DNA of 38,608 bases from Leptolyngbya sp. SIO1E4 (GTDB taxonomy: Bacteria > Cyanobacteriota > Cyanobacteriia > Phormidesmidales > Phormidesmidaceae), in assembly GCA_010672825.2 (NCBI GenBank), contig JAAHFU020000009.1, positions 1 to 38,608 on the forward strand, written 5' to 3'. Positions 7,217 to 15,663 of the stretch are shown piece after piece. The position numbers and the translations under genes are program-made. How positions within the stretch are numbered: position 1 is the stretch's first letter; the number at the start of each line of letters is the position of its first letter. The notes below the pieces were generated by a model. The model had not been told where the DNA came from. It was given only the letters and a program-made list of their open reading frames with translations, and ran no database searches.

Positions 7217-9106
7217 ATGAATCAAAAGATCCTGACTGTGGCTGCAAATCCAAAGACTACTCCACATTTGAGGCTAGACCAAGAGGTGCGGGCGATCGAT
7301 GAAGGATTAAAGCGTTCCAGAAACCGTGATCAATTTGGATTAGAAAGCAAGTGGGCAGTGCAAACTGAAGATTTGAGACGTGCCCTACTTGATGAGGAAC
7401 CTAAATACGTACATTTTTGTGGACATGGATCTGGCGAAGAAGGAATTCTTCTGGAAGATGAATCAGGCTATCCCAAATTCGTCAAAGCAGAAGCATTAGC
7501 AAATCTTTTCAAGCTTTTTTCCAATCAAACTGAGTGCGTAATTTTAAATGCTTGCTATTCAGAAATTCAAGCTGAGGCAATCAGCCAACATATTAGATAT
7601 GTAATTGGAATGAAGCAAGCAGTTGGCGATCAAGCTGCCATTAAGTTTACAACTGGGTTTTATGACGCCATAGGAGCGGGAAGAACAATAGAAGATGCAT
7701 TTGAGTTCGGGAAGAACGCTATCGGTTTAGAGAACTTACCAGGAGAGTTAATCCCAGTCATCAAAAAAAAACAACCTAAGATGAAACTACCTTCCAGTGA
7801 ACTCCAAGCTAAGTTAGTTGACTATCAGCAAGCTATACAAGCTTTCAAGGAAATTTTGACTGAGGATGACATTGCAAAAATCCAGAAAGTTATTGACCGT
7901 CTCGAACAGCGAACCATCTCAATTTCCGCTTTTGGGGTGACTGGATCCGGTAAGTCGGCCTTGCTCAATTCACTTCTTGGCTTTGACAACGATAAGCCTG
8001 AAGAATGCCCATTTAAAGTTGATGCACAAATTAACGAGTGGTCAAATGCTGCTGCTATTAGAAATGGGCAAAGGTGGAGAGGCATTGATGATATTGAACT
8101 GGTTATTTATGATACTCCAGGAATTGGCGGTGATTTGGTCGAACATCAGAATATCGCAAGTGAAATTGCAAATGTATCAGATGTTATTCTTTTTGTTTCA
8201 AAAGATCAGGTCGCACAAGTATATAAACCAGCGTTAGATCTAATTCTTGCAGCAAGTAAACCAACTATTGCGGTTATCAATCAAATTGACAAACTAAGAG
8301 ATAGTGAAATTGTAGCAAGAAGAAAACATCTTTTACAAAATTATCCTATCAAAGAAGATATGATTATTTTAGCTGCCGGCCATCCGGCTCAAGGTTCTCC
8401 AATTATTAGAGATCTTACTGAAAAAATTATTTTTTTGATCGAGGCCGAAGGTACTGCTTTAATCGAGAAGACTATTCAAGCAGAGTTGATGAAAGGTTCA
8501 GCTAGTGCAAAAGAGATCCTTGAAGAGAGGATGAGAAAAGCCAGAGAGCGTATTGAAAAAGAACGTTATCAACAAGAAGCAACAATCGCTGCTGCCAAAG
8601 AGAATGCAGATAATTTGATTGATGGTTATGCTAAGACTGCAGCCGGAGCTGCAGCTATTATCCCATTAGCCGTTGATGCGCTAACTGATACTGTGATTTC
8701 AGGTAGGATGCTTTTCCATATTGCTGAGACATATGGAAAGACGCTTGACTTTAGAACTACTACGAATCTTGTAAAGGAACTTATTACAGCATTTTTATCT
8801 ATTCTTTTCGGTTCCGGAGCAACTTACGCTGTTTGGCTGTCTCTCAGTCAAGCGGCAAGAAGCAATCCGTTTACATACATGGCAGGCATGGCAGCAGATG
8901 GAATTTTCAGCTATTTCGTTGTAAAAGCTATAGGCAGTGTCTTTAGTGTTTATTGTGCAAATGATCTTTCGTGGGGAAATCAACAAAGCGCCAAGCGTGC
9001 GCTCCAGGATTTCGTCAAGGAAAATATTGACAAGATGTTTCTGGATAAGTTGCCTAAAAGTATGAGAAAGTCAGTAAAAGATCTTCTAAAATTTGATGAG
9101 ATTTAA
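7217..9106 (+). CDS. CHAT protease-like domain fused to a GTPase and a membrane-associated C-terminus
   Basis: A protein of 629 residues. Residues 1-185 form a CHAT (caspase-like) domain with the catalytic pair His70 in HFCGHGS and Cys113 in ILNACYS. Residues about 225-420 form an Era/dynamin-type GTPase: G1 GVTGSGKSALLNSL (240-253), G3 DTPG (299-302) and G4 NQID (355-358, a variant of NKxD). A charged coiled coil follows (about 435-460), then a DUF697-like region with several hydrophobic segments (for example AAGAAAIIPLAVDAL and LSILFGSGATYAVWLSL). Predicted role: a membrane-associated, GTP-gated protease or death effector, as CHAT proteins in bacterial immunity cleave targets on activation. 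That is inference. The gene is AT-rich and lacks HIP1 sites, unlike the mobilisation genes, suggesting acquisition. Confidence 0.85.
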   Translation: MNQKILTVAANPKTTPHLRLDQEVRAIDEGLKRSRNRDQFGLESKWAVQTEDLRRALLDEEPKYVHFCGHGSGEEGILLEDESGYPKFVKAEALANLFKLFSNQTECVILNACYSEIQAEAISQHIRYVIGMKQAVGDQAAIKFTTGFYDAIGAGRTIEDAFEFGKNAIGLENLPGELIPVIKKKQPKMKLPSSELQAKLVDYQQAIQAFKEILTEDDIAKIQKVIDRLEQRTISISAFGVTGSGKSALLNSLLGFDNDKPEECPFKVDAQINEWSNAAAIRNGQRWRGIDDIELVIYDTPGIGGDLVEHQNIASEIANVSDVILFVSKDQVAQVYKPALDLILAASKPTIAVINQIDKLRDSEIVARRKHLLQNYPIKEDMIILAAGHPAQGSPIIRDLTEKIIFLIEAEGTALIEKTIQAELMKGSASAKEILEERMRKARERIEKERYQQEATIAAAKENADNLIDGYAKTAAGAAAIIPLAVDALTDTVISGRMLFHIAETYGKTLDFRTTTNLVKELITAFLSILFGSGATYAVWLSLSQAARSNPFTYMAGMAADGIFSYFVVKAIGSVFSVYCANDLSWGNQQSAKRALQDFVKENIDKMFLDKLPKSMRKSVKDLLKFDEI

Positions 9107-9333
9107 GGAGGGCTTACTTGTAATTGCCAAGCCGTCCAATCGGGTAGCAGGGGGGTTCCCTCCTCTCGCAGCACACCACATACGGGTCCGCACGGGGCGT
9201 TTCCTCTGAGGGGTTGTTTTTTTGGCACAACCCCTCAAAAAGGTATCGTTTGCGATGAGATAGCTGAGACTCATGGAGGACTAGTTGCCCGGCGCAGCCA
9301 CCACTCCAGCAAGTTAGATAACAAACCCACACA
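9107..9333. other. Intergenic region with a strong hairpin
   Basis: TGAGGGGTTGT (9207-9217) and ACAACCCCTCA (9227-9237) form a perfect 11-bp stem with a 9-base T-rich loop. No T-run follows on either strand, so it is not a clear terminator. The GC-rich stretch 9130-9205 vaguely resembles the tail of a mobile element, but this could not be established. Confidence 0.35.
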
Positions 9334-9483
9334 CTAGATTGAATGCTGCAATCGATAGCGCTGCAACGCCTCATTGATTTTGAGGCAGGCTTGTAGGTAA
9401 CTGCAGGACTCTCGTTTTTGCATCCAAGCCACCAGGTCCGCATAACTGGCTTGTTGCTGGATAAGCTCGCCTAAATCGTTCAT
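9334..9483 (-). CDS. Small hypothetical protein
   Basis: A protein of 49 residues from the ATG at 9483 (MNDLGELIQQQASYADLVAW), helical, with the tail LQACLKINEALQRYR. The composition looks like a real soluble protein. The Shine-Dalgarno is weak (AAAAG). The neighbouring frames on this strand are Cys/Trp-rich and look non-coding. The family was not recognised; it may be a remnant. Confidence 0.4.
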   Translation of the reverse strand: MNDLGELIQQQASYADLVAWMQKRESCSYLQACLKINEALQRYRLQHSI

Positions 9484-9943
9484 CTTTTCGGTAGAAACGG
9501 GACAGCAAGCCTCGCGCAATCAATAGCCCCCAATGCGCTGGGCACCAGGGGCGGTTTGGCATAAAACATTCTGTATAGGTGCCGATGTCGCTCGACATCC
9601 TTACCTTCCTCTGAAAACAAGATTCAAGAAACCCTAGTTTCAGCAAGTTCATCAAATCGTGGATTAACCCCTCAGTCCCATGAACTTTGGGCCAAATGTG
9701 ACCTTTGTCACGGAGGCTGTCCCTATCATTTCATTAGATTAGTTTGCTATGAACTCGTCACAGAGGTAGTTGGCCTCCTCACCACACCCGAGTCAAGTCA
9801 AACGTTCTTGGGTCAAATACGACTGAATTGAGAACGTGCTCCTTGACAGCCTCGCGGCTCAGCGTGGTTCCCATACGATATCCTGTGAGACGCTACAAGC
9901 TGAGTCGGTATCTTGAAACGCCTGCGGGAATGGAGCTGATGCG
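9484..9943. other. Intergenic region, no gene supported
   Basis: Several short frames cross this stretch but none has a credible start, composition or Shine-Dalgarno. It includes the leader of the HNH gene; TGGAGC precedes that start by 8 bases. Confidence 0.35.
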
Positions 9944-10462
9944 ATGCCAATCATTCGAGAACGGTATCCCGAAAATTGGGGAGCCATCGCGGCTCAGGTC
10001 AAACAGGACGCTAACTGGCGCTGTGAAGACTGCCAGCGACCCTGCCAACAGCCGCGTGAGCCACTGACCGCTCTCCTGAAGCGCATTCAAGTTTGGCGAC
10101 AGGCTCATCCCTCTCCCCCAGCCGACTTTGCCGAGGCTCCCAGACGCTACCTGCTGACCGTCGCCCATCTCGATCAACGGCCTGAGAATCAGGCGCGCAC
10201 CAACCTCAAAGCCCTCTGTACCGTCTGTCACCTTCGGTTCGACGCTCGCTTTCGAGCTAAGCAGAAGCAACTCAAAGCCGAGTTTTATGGACAACTCCGC
10301 ATCGATGACCTAGCCGATAATGGCTTACAGTTATCACTTCTTCCAAGACAAATCGCTCCCTTCAGCTTGCCTTACCAAGGGGATGCGCCCAAAGAAGGCC
10401 GTGCCTTCCAGCAATGCCTCAAGGCACCTAGCATCAAGGCATTGGCAAACTATCGTCAGTGA
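9944..10462 (+). CDS. HNH endonuclease-like protein
   Basis: A protein of 172 residues. A split zinc site is visible: CEDC (27-30) and CTVCH (92-96). Between them is the HNH-type core VAHLDQRPENQARTNLKALC (about 73-92), with His75, Asp77 and Asn87 as likely catalytic or structural residues. HNH proteins of this kind are common on cyanobacterial plasmids and phages and cut or nick DNA. The biological role here is unknown; it stands alone on its strand. The last 70 residues carry no recognised domain. Confidence 0.8.
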   Translation: MPIIRERYPENWGAIAAQVKQDANWRCEDCQRPCQQPREPLTALLKRIQVWRQAHPSPPADFAEAPRRYLLTVAHLDQRPENQARTNLKALCTVCHLRFDARFRAKQKQLKAEFYGQLRIDDLADNGLQLSLLPRQIAPFSLPYQGDAPKEGRAFQQCLKAPSIKALANYRQ

Positions 10463-10489
10463 AAACAGAGGTGAAAAATGGATGTCGTT

Positions 10490-10681
10490 CTAGCCAGCGC
10501 TCGTCTCCAGCCAATCAAAAATCTGGTTGAGCTGATGGAGGGTCACAACCCCATACTGCCAAAGCACCATCGGTAAGAGGTTGGGCATCGATGCTGACTT
10601 CTTCAAACCTAGGGCGATCGCCTCTGTCGGAACTCCCAACTCCTTTGACAGAAAGGCAACCAGTGTAGTTTGCTCGCTCAT
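10490..10681 (-). CDS. DUF2949 family protein
   Basis: A protein of 63 residues from the ATG at 10681 (MSEQTTLVAFLSKELGVP). The start was chosen for AGGAAA about 7 bases upstream and because it matches the usual length of this cyanobacterial family. The signature LLPMVLWQYGVVTLHQLNQI and FDWLE is clear. Function unknown; the family is found widely in cyanobacterial chromosomes. It converges on the HNH gene with a 27-base gap. Confidence 0.8.
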   Translation of the reverse strand: MSEQTTLVAFLSKELGVPTEAIALGLKKSASMPNLLPMVLWQYGVVTLHQLNQIFDWLETSAG

Positions 10682-10913
10682 CGGTATTTCCTGCCCATCG
10701 CCGTGCCTTTCGGCGTAGTGTAGCGATAGATAATGAAGATGACCCATTTCCTTCCTTAGATTCAACAAAGTTTTCGCTTTTGCGCCAAGGAGGTGTCTCA
10801 GAAAGGAAGGCTTGTGACGCATTCTAAGACACATGGTAGATAGTGGTCATTCATCAAAATGCAGAATAAGATGGTCCTAATATTTTGGATAAGTAAATCG
10901 AACTTTTTAGCTC

Positions 10914-11591
10914 ATGAATGTTATGTCAGTCATTGATACGTTGATAATCTTAGGTAGCATTGCTGCTGCTGTTTTAGCTTGGGCAGCCAAGCTACAGTGG
11001 TCGAAAGAATTTAAGGAAGCCAAGGAAGCGCAGGTTCGAGCACTTAAAGGGCAAATAGACTCACTTCGCTTTGCACACGAAGAAAGGCTTAAAGCTAAAG
11101 ATGAACAGATTGCAACTCTTGAGAAAAAGCTAAAATCTTTTCATGATTTAAACTCAGAAAAAATAAGAGAATTTTTTGAATATACTAAATCTCAATTAGA
11201 ATCATACAACGACAACTTAGCTTCTAGAGTAAAAGAGCTAGAAGATTCAATCGAAGACAAAGAAAAATTAATAAGAACATTCTCTAAAAACCAATCAAAT
11301 CATGAACAAGAATTAGAAGTGTTAAAATCACAAAAAGTCTATTTACAAGCAAAGTTAGAGAGCGTAGAAAGAGAGAAAATAAATGTTGAAGCAGTTGAAG
11401 TAGCTGTTGAATCTGCAGGAAAGGATCATTCTAGCTATATAGAGGCAGACTATATAGAGGCAGAGTTCTTACCAGCGAGGGACGATAAAAATTCAATCCC
11501 CTACGCAAAGTTCGCAAAACTTGGGGCAGGTATTGCATTTCCTTTTTTATTACCTTTCGTAGTTGGACTTATTGATGCAGAAAAATCATAA
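10914..11591 (+). CDS. Membrane-anchored coiled-coil protein
   Basis: A protein of 225 residues. The N-terminal transmembrane helix is VIDTLIILGSIAAAVLAWAA (about residues 6-25). A long charged coiled coil follows (about 30-150), then a tandem YIEADYIEAEF motif (about 176-186) and a C-terminal hydrophobic segment (GAGIAFPFLLPFVVGLI, about 204-220). Both ends are probably in the membrane. AT-rich with no HIP1 site, it shares base composition with the CHAT-GTPase and TPR genes nearby and may belong to the same accessory island. No family was recognised. A second ATG four codons in could also be the start. Confidence 0.7.
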   Translation: MNVMSVIDTLIILGSIAAAVLAWAAKLQWSKEFKEAKEAQVRALKGQIDSLRFAHEERLKAKDEQIATLEKKLKSFHDLNSEKIREFFEYTKSQLESYNDNLASRVKELEDSIEDKEKLIRTFSKNQSNHEQELEVLKSQKVYLQAKLESVEREKINVEAVEVAVESAGKDHSSYIEADYIEAEFLPARDDKNSIPYAKFAKLGAGIAFPFLLPFVVGLIDAEKS

Positions 11592-11697
11592 ATTTTCCAT
11601 TATTTGTAAAACAAAAAAATCAATCTGAAAGGTAGTATATCCGACAGTCTGTGTTAAGTAGAACTGCATGAAAAAACCGAGGTAGCATCGACAACTT

Positions 11698-11807
11698 GGA
11701 CCAGCGGGGGCATTTGACCAGAAACCTACGGTTTCGCCTGAAACTCTTTCTGGACAGGGATTTCAAAGATGACTATTTCTTTGAATGTTTGCGCGGCGAC
11801 GCAACTA
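11698..11807 (+). repeat. Dispersed repeat, copy 1
   Basis: It begins GGACCAGCGGGGGCAT (11698-11713), continues with TACGGTTTCGC (11727-11737) and ends near CGACGCAACTAA. The same start, spacing and end recur at 37533-37643 (subtype A). Related copies with a different body (subtype B) are at 15528 and, inverted, at 37784. Confidence 0.65.
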
Positions 11808-11885
11808 ATCCACTGATTTCAGGACATTTGGCGCTCCTCTCCGAACGACAAACCAGCGAGTTTAGACCATAACTAGTAAGTAATA

Positions 11886-12075
11886 TAGGCCATTTTCAGG
11901 CCAAACCTTATTGGCATTTAATTCGGGTTTGTTGTCGCTATTTGCAGGCTGTTGTCAAATAATCCTGGCCGATTGGCACTTAATGTTGGTTCAAGGGGCC
12001 TCTTGTTGTCAGCTAATTCCGGTTCAAAATTGTCTTGTTTGCAGGTTTGAGGTTCACTGTTTGCAGGCCGCTACA
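11886..12075. mobile_element. Array of about eight 19-bp repeats, possible Tn7-like transposon end
   Basis: Imperfect direct repeats start at 11911, 11932, 11952, 11973, 12006, 12030 and 12051, with a weaker one near 11888. Examples are TTGTCGCTATTTGCAGGCT (11932-11950), TTGTCAGCTAATTCCGGTT (12006-12024) and TTGTCTTGTTTGCAGGTTT (12030-12048). Most are spaced 20-24 bases, about two helical turns, as for TnsB/TniA-type transposase sites at the ends of Tn7-like and CRISPR-associated transposons. A terminal-like TACA lies at 12072-12075. No transposase is in the window, so this may be a solitary or remnant end. Confidence 0.45.
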
Positions 12076-12118
12076 GCTATGAGCTAGAGCTGTGAAGAAA
12101 GTGGTAACTAAATTCCTG

Positions 12119-13279
12119 TCAATGAGGTGAAAGTACAAAGGAAGTAAGATTACATCTACTAGCTGGATTGTTTTCCTCTCCAGAAATTTCTCTGAAAACC
12201 TTGGCTGCTCTTTCTTCTGCAACAGCCTTTTCACCCTTGTGCCCAATTTTGTCAAGCAGTTGAGCTTTTATGAGTTGACAGATTCCATCGCGCTTATGAG
12301 GAGAGATTAGATTGTCTCTAATTAAGCCTGAAAGAATATCTTCGCATTTATCATATTTTCCTAATTCGATAGCGAGTGTTGCGAGCCAACTGTGCGCACC
12401 ACTTGTAACTCTGTCCCATCCTATAAGACTAGCTCTTTGCAGAATTTCACTAAAGATAGCCTCAGCCTCTGCATATTCTTCCTGAAGAAAAAATACGATT
12501 CCCTCATGGTATCGAAACGCTAGCATAAAACGCTCTTCTAGTCTTGGCAAGATCAAATCTTCTGAGAATAAAGAATTAATCTTATTTCTGCCTCTTTCTA
12601 TGTAATACTTTGCATTTTTGAGATCTTGATTGCGGATGGATATCCTAACACCATTTTCATGGGCATCCATCATTAGTTCAGAGTACAAATCTTTTCCTAA
12701 GCTATCAATAATATTGCTTTTCAGACTATTTCTCGAACTAGAGTTTTCAACAGCATCTATAAAGGAATCTAAGTCCTTCAACAAAGCATTTGCTTGACCT
12801 AAATCCTGATGAAAACCAGAAGAGGTAAAAGACCATGCTAAGGAAGATACGGATATATATGTAGTACCTTCGTCTTGTTTATTAATGGATTCCCTCTTTA
12901 ACCATGCAGAGAAATAAATACGCTCTTTTACAAGACCTGTCCACTGCAAAAGATTTCGAATCTCAAAGAAGATATCCCTAACCCCTTCGTATAAACCATA
13001 CTCAACCCCTAGATAAAGCAGTTTGCTTAAATTTGGCCACATATATTCAAACTGACTCTCGATTTTGTCCCAAAACTCAAAATCGTAATGCGGCGACCAG
13101 TCTCTCAAATAATCCAAATGTTTTTCTAGACCATCTGCAAGATTGCTAAGACTGAGATCTGTCACGATCTCTTTCCTTATTTTCTCTGTTCTGTCGGCCT
13201 GCTCTTGAGAGATGCCGATAAATTCCATTGGACCGGATAACTGAAGTGAATTACCAAACGTTTCTTTGTTGATTGACAT
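12119..13279 (-). CDS. TPR-like helical repeat protein (paralogue lacking HTH)
   Basis: A protein of 386 residues from the ATG at 13279 (MSINKETFGNSLQ), chosen because AAGGA lies 5 bases upstream; a start 7 codons earlier has no such site. It is entirely helical. The C-terminal part has TPR-like units (YHEGIVFFLQEEYAEAEAIF, then ASLIGWDRVTSGAHSWLATL, then GKYDKCEDIL). The same order and wording (LIGWxR, then SWLAT) occur in the next gene upstream, so the two are paralogues from a tandem duplication. This one lacks the N-terminal HTH. TPR proteins bind partners; no catalytic motif is seen. AT-rich, unlike the plasmid backbone. Confidence 0.75.
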   Translation of the reverse strand: MSINKETFGNSLQLSGPMEFIGISQEQADRTEKIRKEIVTDLSLSNLADGLEKHLDYLRDWSPHYDFEFWDKIESQFEYMWPNLSKLLYLGVEYGLYEGVRDIFFEIRNLLQWTGLVKERIYFSAWLKRESINKQDEGTTYISVSSLAWSFTSSGFHQDLGQANALLKDLDSFIDAVENSSSRNSLKSNIIDSLGKDLYSELMMDAHENGVRISIRNQDLKNAKYYIERGRNKINSLFSEDLILPRLEERFMLAFRYHEGIVFFLQEEYAEAEAIFSEILQRASLIGWDRVTSGAHSWLATLAIELGKYDKCEDILSGLIRDNLISPHKRDGICQLIKAQLLDKIGHKGEKAVAEERAAKVFREISGEENNPASRCNLTSFVLSPH

Positions 13280-13341
13280 GATTATCCTTCGACGATTCAA
13301 ATCTTTAAACTTTGATTGAATTCCTAATCAGATTACGAGAG

Positions 13342-14643
13342 TTATTTTTTAATTTCCAGATAGAGCTTATCGCGTATACACAAACGTTTTGGAGTTTTCG
13401 GAAGGTGCTTTTTATCAATCTTTTTTAGATATTCTAAACAGGAATCACGTTCTCCTATTTTATAAGAGGCTGTAGCTAACCAGCTATAGGCTGCTTGCTC
13501 AATCCGACCCCAACCAATTAGATTGGCATAGTGTGCAACATGATTAAATTCATTAATTGCTTCTTCATATCTTTCTTTTCGATAAAAATAAATTCCACTT
13601 TGATAGTGTAGCGGTAGTTCAAATCTTATCTTAAGACGTGGTTCCAATGATTCAAATGACTTTATTTTTTCAACTATGACTCTCGAATCAAACATTAACT
13701 TTTCGAATTTTTTGTCTGTCAAAGGGCGCATCTCTCTCTCATATAATCTAATAGCTAGTCTTAGCCTAAGCTCGCATAAAATTGCAATAGCATCCATGTC
13801 TCCATGAGGAAAATTATTTAAAAATCCATGAGCTGTGACTACTGGCCATAATTGCTTTACTAAGCCTTGAGCTTTATATAAGTTTTGCCGTTGACCATTG
13901 GATGTAAGAACCCAAGCAAGGGTTATCTTTGCTTTGATCTCAGTGATTGAATCTTTTGAAGATGAATGCGTTGAAATGAGCCATTCGGACATTTCTTCAA
14001 CAATCTCAAACTCTTCACAGAGGTGTGCTACGTGCCTGATTTCTGTAAATATAGTCTTGATTTCTGTGTATAAGTTTTCTTCCATTCCTCGTCTGATTTT
14101 TGGAATGACAATAGATGTACTTTGCTTGAACTTCTTTTTCACACGATCTAGATAGTAAAAATCGTGCTTCATATTCCATTCTTCTAAAAATTCTAAAATA
14201 TTTTCAAGACTCACTTTTGTGTCTGAAGAAAATCTGATTATTTCTAGCTGCTTGTCCACATTAGAATGAGCAGCTTCTAAGGCTTTCAGATAATTACAAT
14301 GCCATCGTTCTACATCTGTATCTTCAATTCTTTTTATATCTCTTCCTTCTAAGTATCCACAATATCCTCGAAGATAATTGAAATTATCAGCGACCTGTAT
14401 CGCAGACTCTAAATAAGTCCATCCTTTTTGATAGTTTCTATTTAAAACTGCCTCAACAAGCTTGTGTGCATTTTCGTCGGTCAAGCTATTAATACCTCTA
14501 GATATCCTAGACATGTTTCCCGGATATATCCCAGATTTCTCTGTCAGCTCTGAGAAGCTATCAAAGCCAAGCTCAGCTGCTACTTCTGCTCTCCATTGTC
14601 TAGGATTTCCTGGTTGCATATTTCTGGGATCTTCTGACGGCAT
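13342..14643 (-). CDS. HTH-TPR regulator-like protein
   Basis: A protein of 433 residues. Residues about 17-60 form a helix-turn-helix of XRE-like layout (FDSFSELTEKSGIYPGNMSR, then LTDENAHKLVEAVL). The rest is helical with TPR-like units, including YQSGIYFYRKERYEEAINEF, then ANLIGWGRIEQAAYSWLATA. HTH-TPR proteins often sense a peptide or protein partner and regulate transcription. It lies 62 bases upstream of its HTH-less paralogue on the same strand, so an operon is likely. The 59-residue membrane protein at 15220 is divergent from it and is a possible partner or target; that is inference. Confidence 0.75.
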   Translation of the reverse strand: MPSEDPRNMQPGNPRQWRAEVAAELGFDSFSELTEKSGIYPGNMSRISRGINSLTDENAHKLVEAVLNRNYQKGWTYLESAIQVADNFNYLRGYCGYLEGRDIKRIEDTDVERWHCNYLKALEAAHSNVDKQLEIIRFSSDTKVSLENILEFLEEWNMKHDFYYLDRVKKKFKQSTSIVIPKIRRGMEENLYTEIKTIFTEIRHVAHLCEEFEIVEEMSEWLISTHSSSKDSITEIKAKITLAWVLTSNGQRQNLYKAQGLVKQLWPVVTAHGFLNNFPHGDMDAIAILCELRLRLAIRLYEREMRPLTDKKFEKLMFDSRVIVEKIKSFESLEPRLKIRFELPLHYQSGIYFYRKERYEEAINEFNHVAHYANLIGWGRIEQAAYSWLATASYKIGERDSCLEYLKKIDKKHLPKTPKRLCIRDKLYLEIKK

Positions 14644-15165
14644 AAATCACTTGAGATAGTTCTAAGATGGGCCAGTTTTCAGTGAGGTCTTTAAACGATC
14701 CTGTTAGCATCAAAGATCTTTGTAGACCTACGTTTTGCACTTCTTCGGCAGTTACGGTTTACGCAGAATTGAAGGTTCGCTGCTTGGACTGTTTATCTAG
14801 AAGCGATGTAGTAAAAATTCCCTGATTCTTCTTAAGACGTTCCCTGATTCCGCTTTTGAGACTGATCTGTAAGTAACTATATGCGGAAAACCATATGGAT
14901 TTGTACTTGCGCGTGCAACTCATTATAAGTAATGGATGCTACAGAAATTAATTTTATTTGATGTACTTCTATCAGGCTTTGTGGAGTCAAGCCAGAAGTG
15001 AGAGATACCTAGCAAGTAGAACTTAGAGATAGAGCATGGGCAGAAAATCTGCTATGGCTTCTTTTCTGCTTACCTGAGATGGATTTGAGTCCTTTACCGC
15101 TTCAGTATGTTGCACGTGCATTGTTTGTGCTGAGCAAAAGTCCCCAATGCTACCAGATACATAAA
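14644..15165. other. Divergent intergenic region
   Basis: It lies between the HTH-TPR gene and the small membrane protein gene. No gene was seen. It should hold the promoters of both, but no repeat or clear sigma-70 box could be assigned with confidence. Confidence 0.35.
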
Positions 15166-15194
15166 GGACATCGGGAGAAGCAGTCCCGATGTCC
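15166..15194 (+). promoter_or_regulatory. Leader hairpin upstream of the small membrane protein
   Basis: GGACATCGGGA (15166-15176) and TCCCGATGTCC (15184-15194) form a perfect 11-bp stem with a 7-base loop, ending 17 bases before the Shine-Dalgarno. No T-run follows, so it is more likely an mRNA leader structure than a terminator. Its GGACATC/GATGTCC segments recur in the terminator at 15427. Confidence 0.5.
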
Positions 15195-15219
15195 TAATTG
15201 CATAATTACAAGGTGAATC

Positions 15220-15399
15220 ATGCCACAGAATACTAGCACTGCAACACTAGCCACAAATGCTGAGATTCTTACAGATCCATACATTCCTGAGGAGATTGAT
15301 ACTACTATCGCGCACGGTAGCATTGCTGTAGCGATTATTTTGGCCTTGTCAGTTCTAATCAGGGCTCTCGCGTCTTTAGTGAGGTCTTGTCAAGATTAA
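15220..15399 (+). CDS. 59-residue single-TM protein (family A)
   Basis: ATG at 15220 with AGGTGA 4 bases upstream. The sequence starts MPQNTSTATLATNAEIL and ends with one transmembrane helix (IAVAIILALSVLIRALASLV) and a short basic tail, RSCQD. A second protein of the same length, the same MP start and a similar C-terminal helix lies at 38041-38220, and a truncated possible relative is at 32044. Its own leader hairpin and terminator make it a discrete transcription unit. Such peptides can be toxins, membrane sensors or holin-like; the role is not known. It is near the HTH-TPR pair. Confidence 0.7.
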   Translation: MPQNTSTATLATNAEILTDPYIPEEIDTTIAHGSIAVAIILALSVLIRALASLVRSCQD

Positions 15400-15426
15400 A
15401 GCCTTGACACTATACGCATTTATTGG

Positions 15427-15466
15427 AGATGTCCTTTGTAACCGGCAATGGACATCTTCGTTTTTT
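15427..15466 (+). terminator. Intrinsic terminator after the small membrane protein
   Basis: Stem AGATGTCC (15427-15434) with GGACATCT (15450-15457), followed by TCG and six T (15461-15466), 28 bases after the stop codon. Confidence 0.75.
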
Positions 15467-15527
15467 CAGAGGCTTTCTGTGGTTGGGCTATTTAAGGCGA
15501 GTTGGTTGGAGAAAGAAAGACCAAAGT

Positions 15528-15663
15528 GGACCAGCGGGGGCATACGCGCAGAAAGTTACGGTTTTGAATATCTGGCCTATTTCCGGACTATATCGCTCGG
15601 CAGTTATACTCTAAAACCCTGGATTTCTCGTTCAGAGAATGATCTGAAACTCTCTTGAAACAT
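15528..15663 (+). repeat. Dispersed repeat, copy 2
   Basis: It begins GGACCAGCGGGGGCAT (15528-15543), then GAAAGTTACGGTTTTGAAT, then CTCGTTCAGAG, and ends CTCTCTTGAAACA. It is nearly colinear over about 135 bases with the reverse complement of 37648-37784 (subtype B). An open frame spans it in both copies, but the start and context do not support a gene. Confidence 0.7.

Noticed and set aside
9114-9443. Remnant of a group II intron reverse transcriptase
   Set aside because: The GC-rich stretch recalls intron 3' ends, but no domain V sequence or RT motif could be found.
11886-12075. CRISPR array
   Set aside because: The repeats are short and degenerate with no true spacers, and no cas gene is near.
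15404-15658. Protein-coding gene over dispersed repeat copy 2
   Set aside because: The open frame also exists in copy 4, but it has no good start and its conservation follows the DNA repeat, not codon positions.
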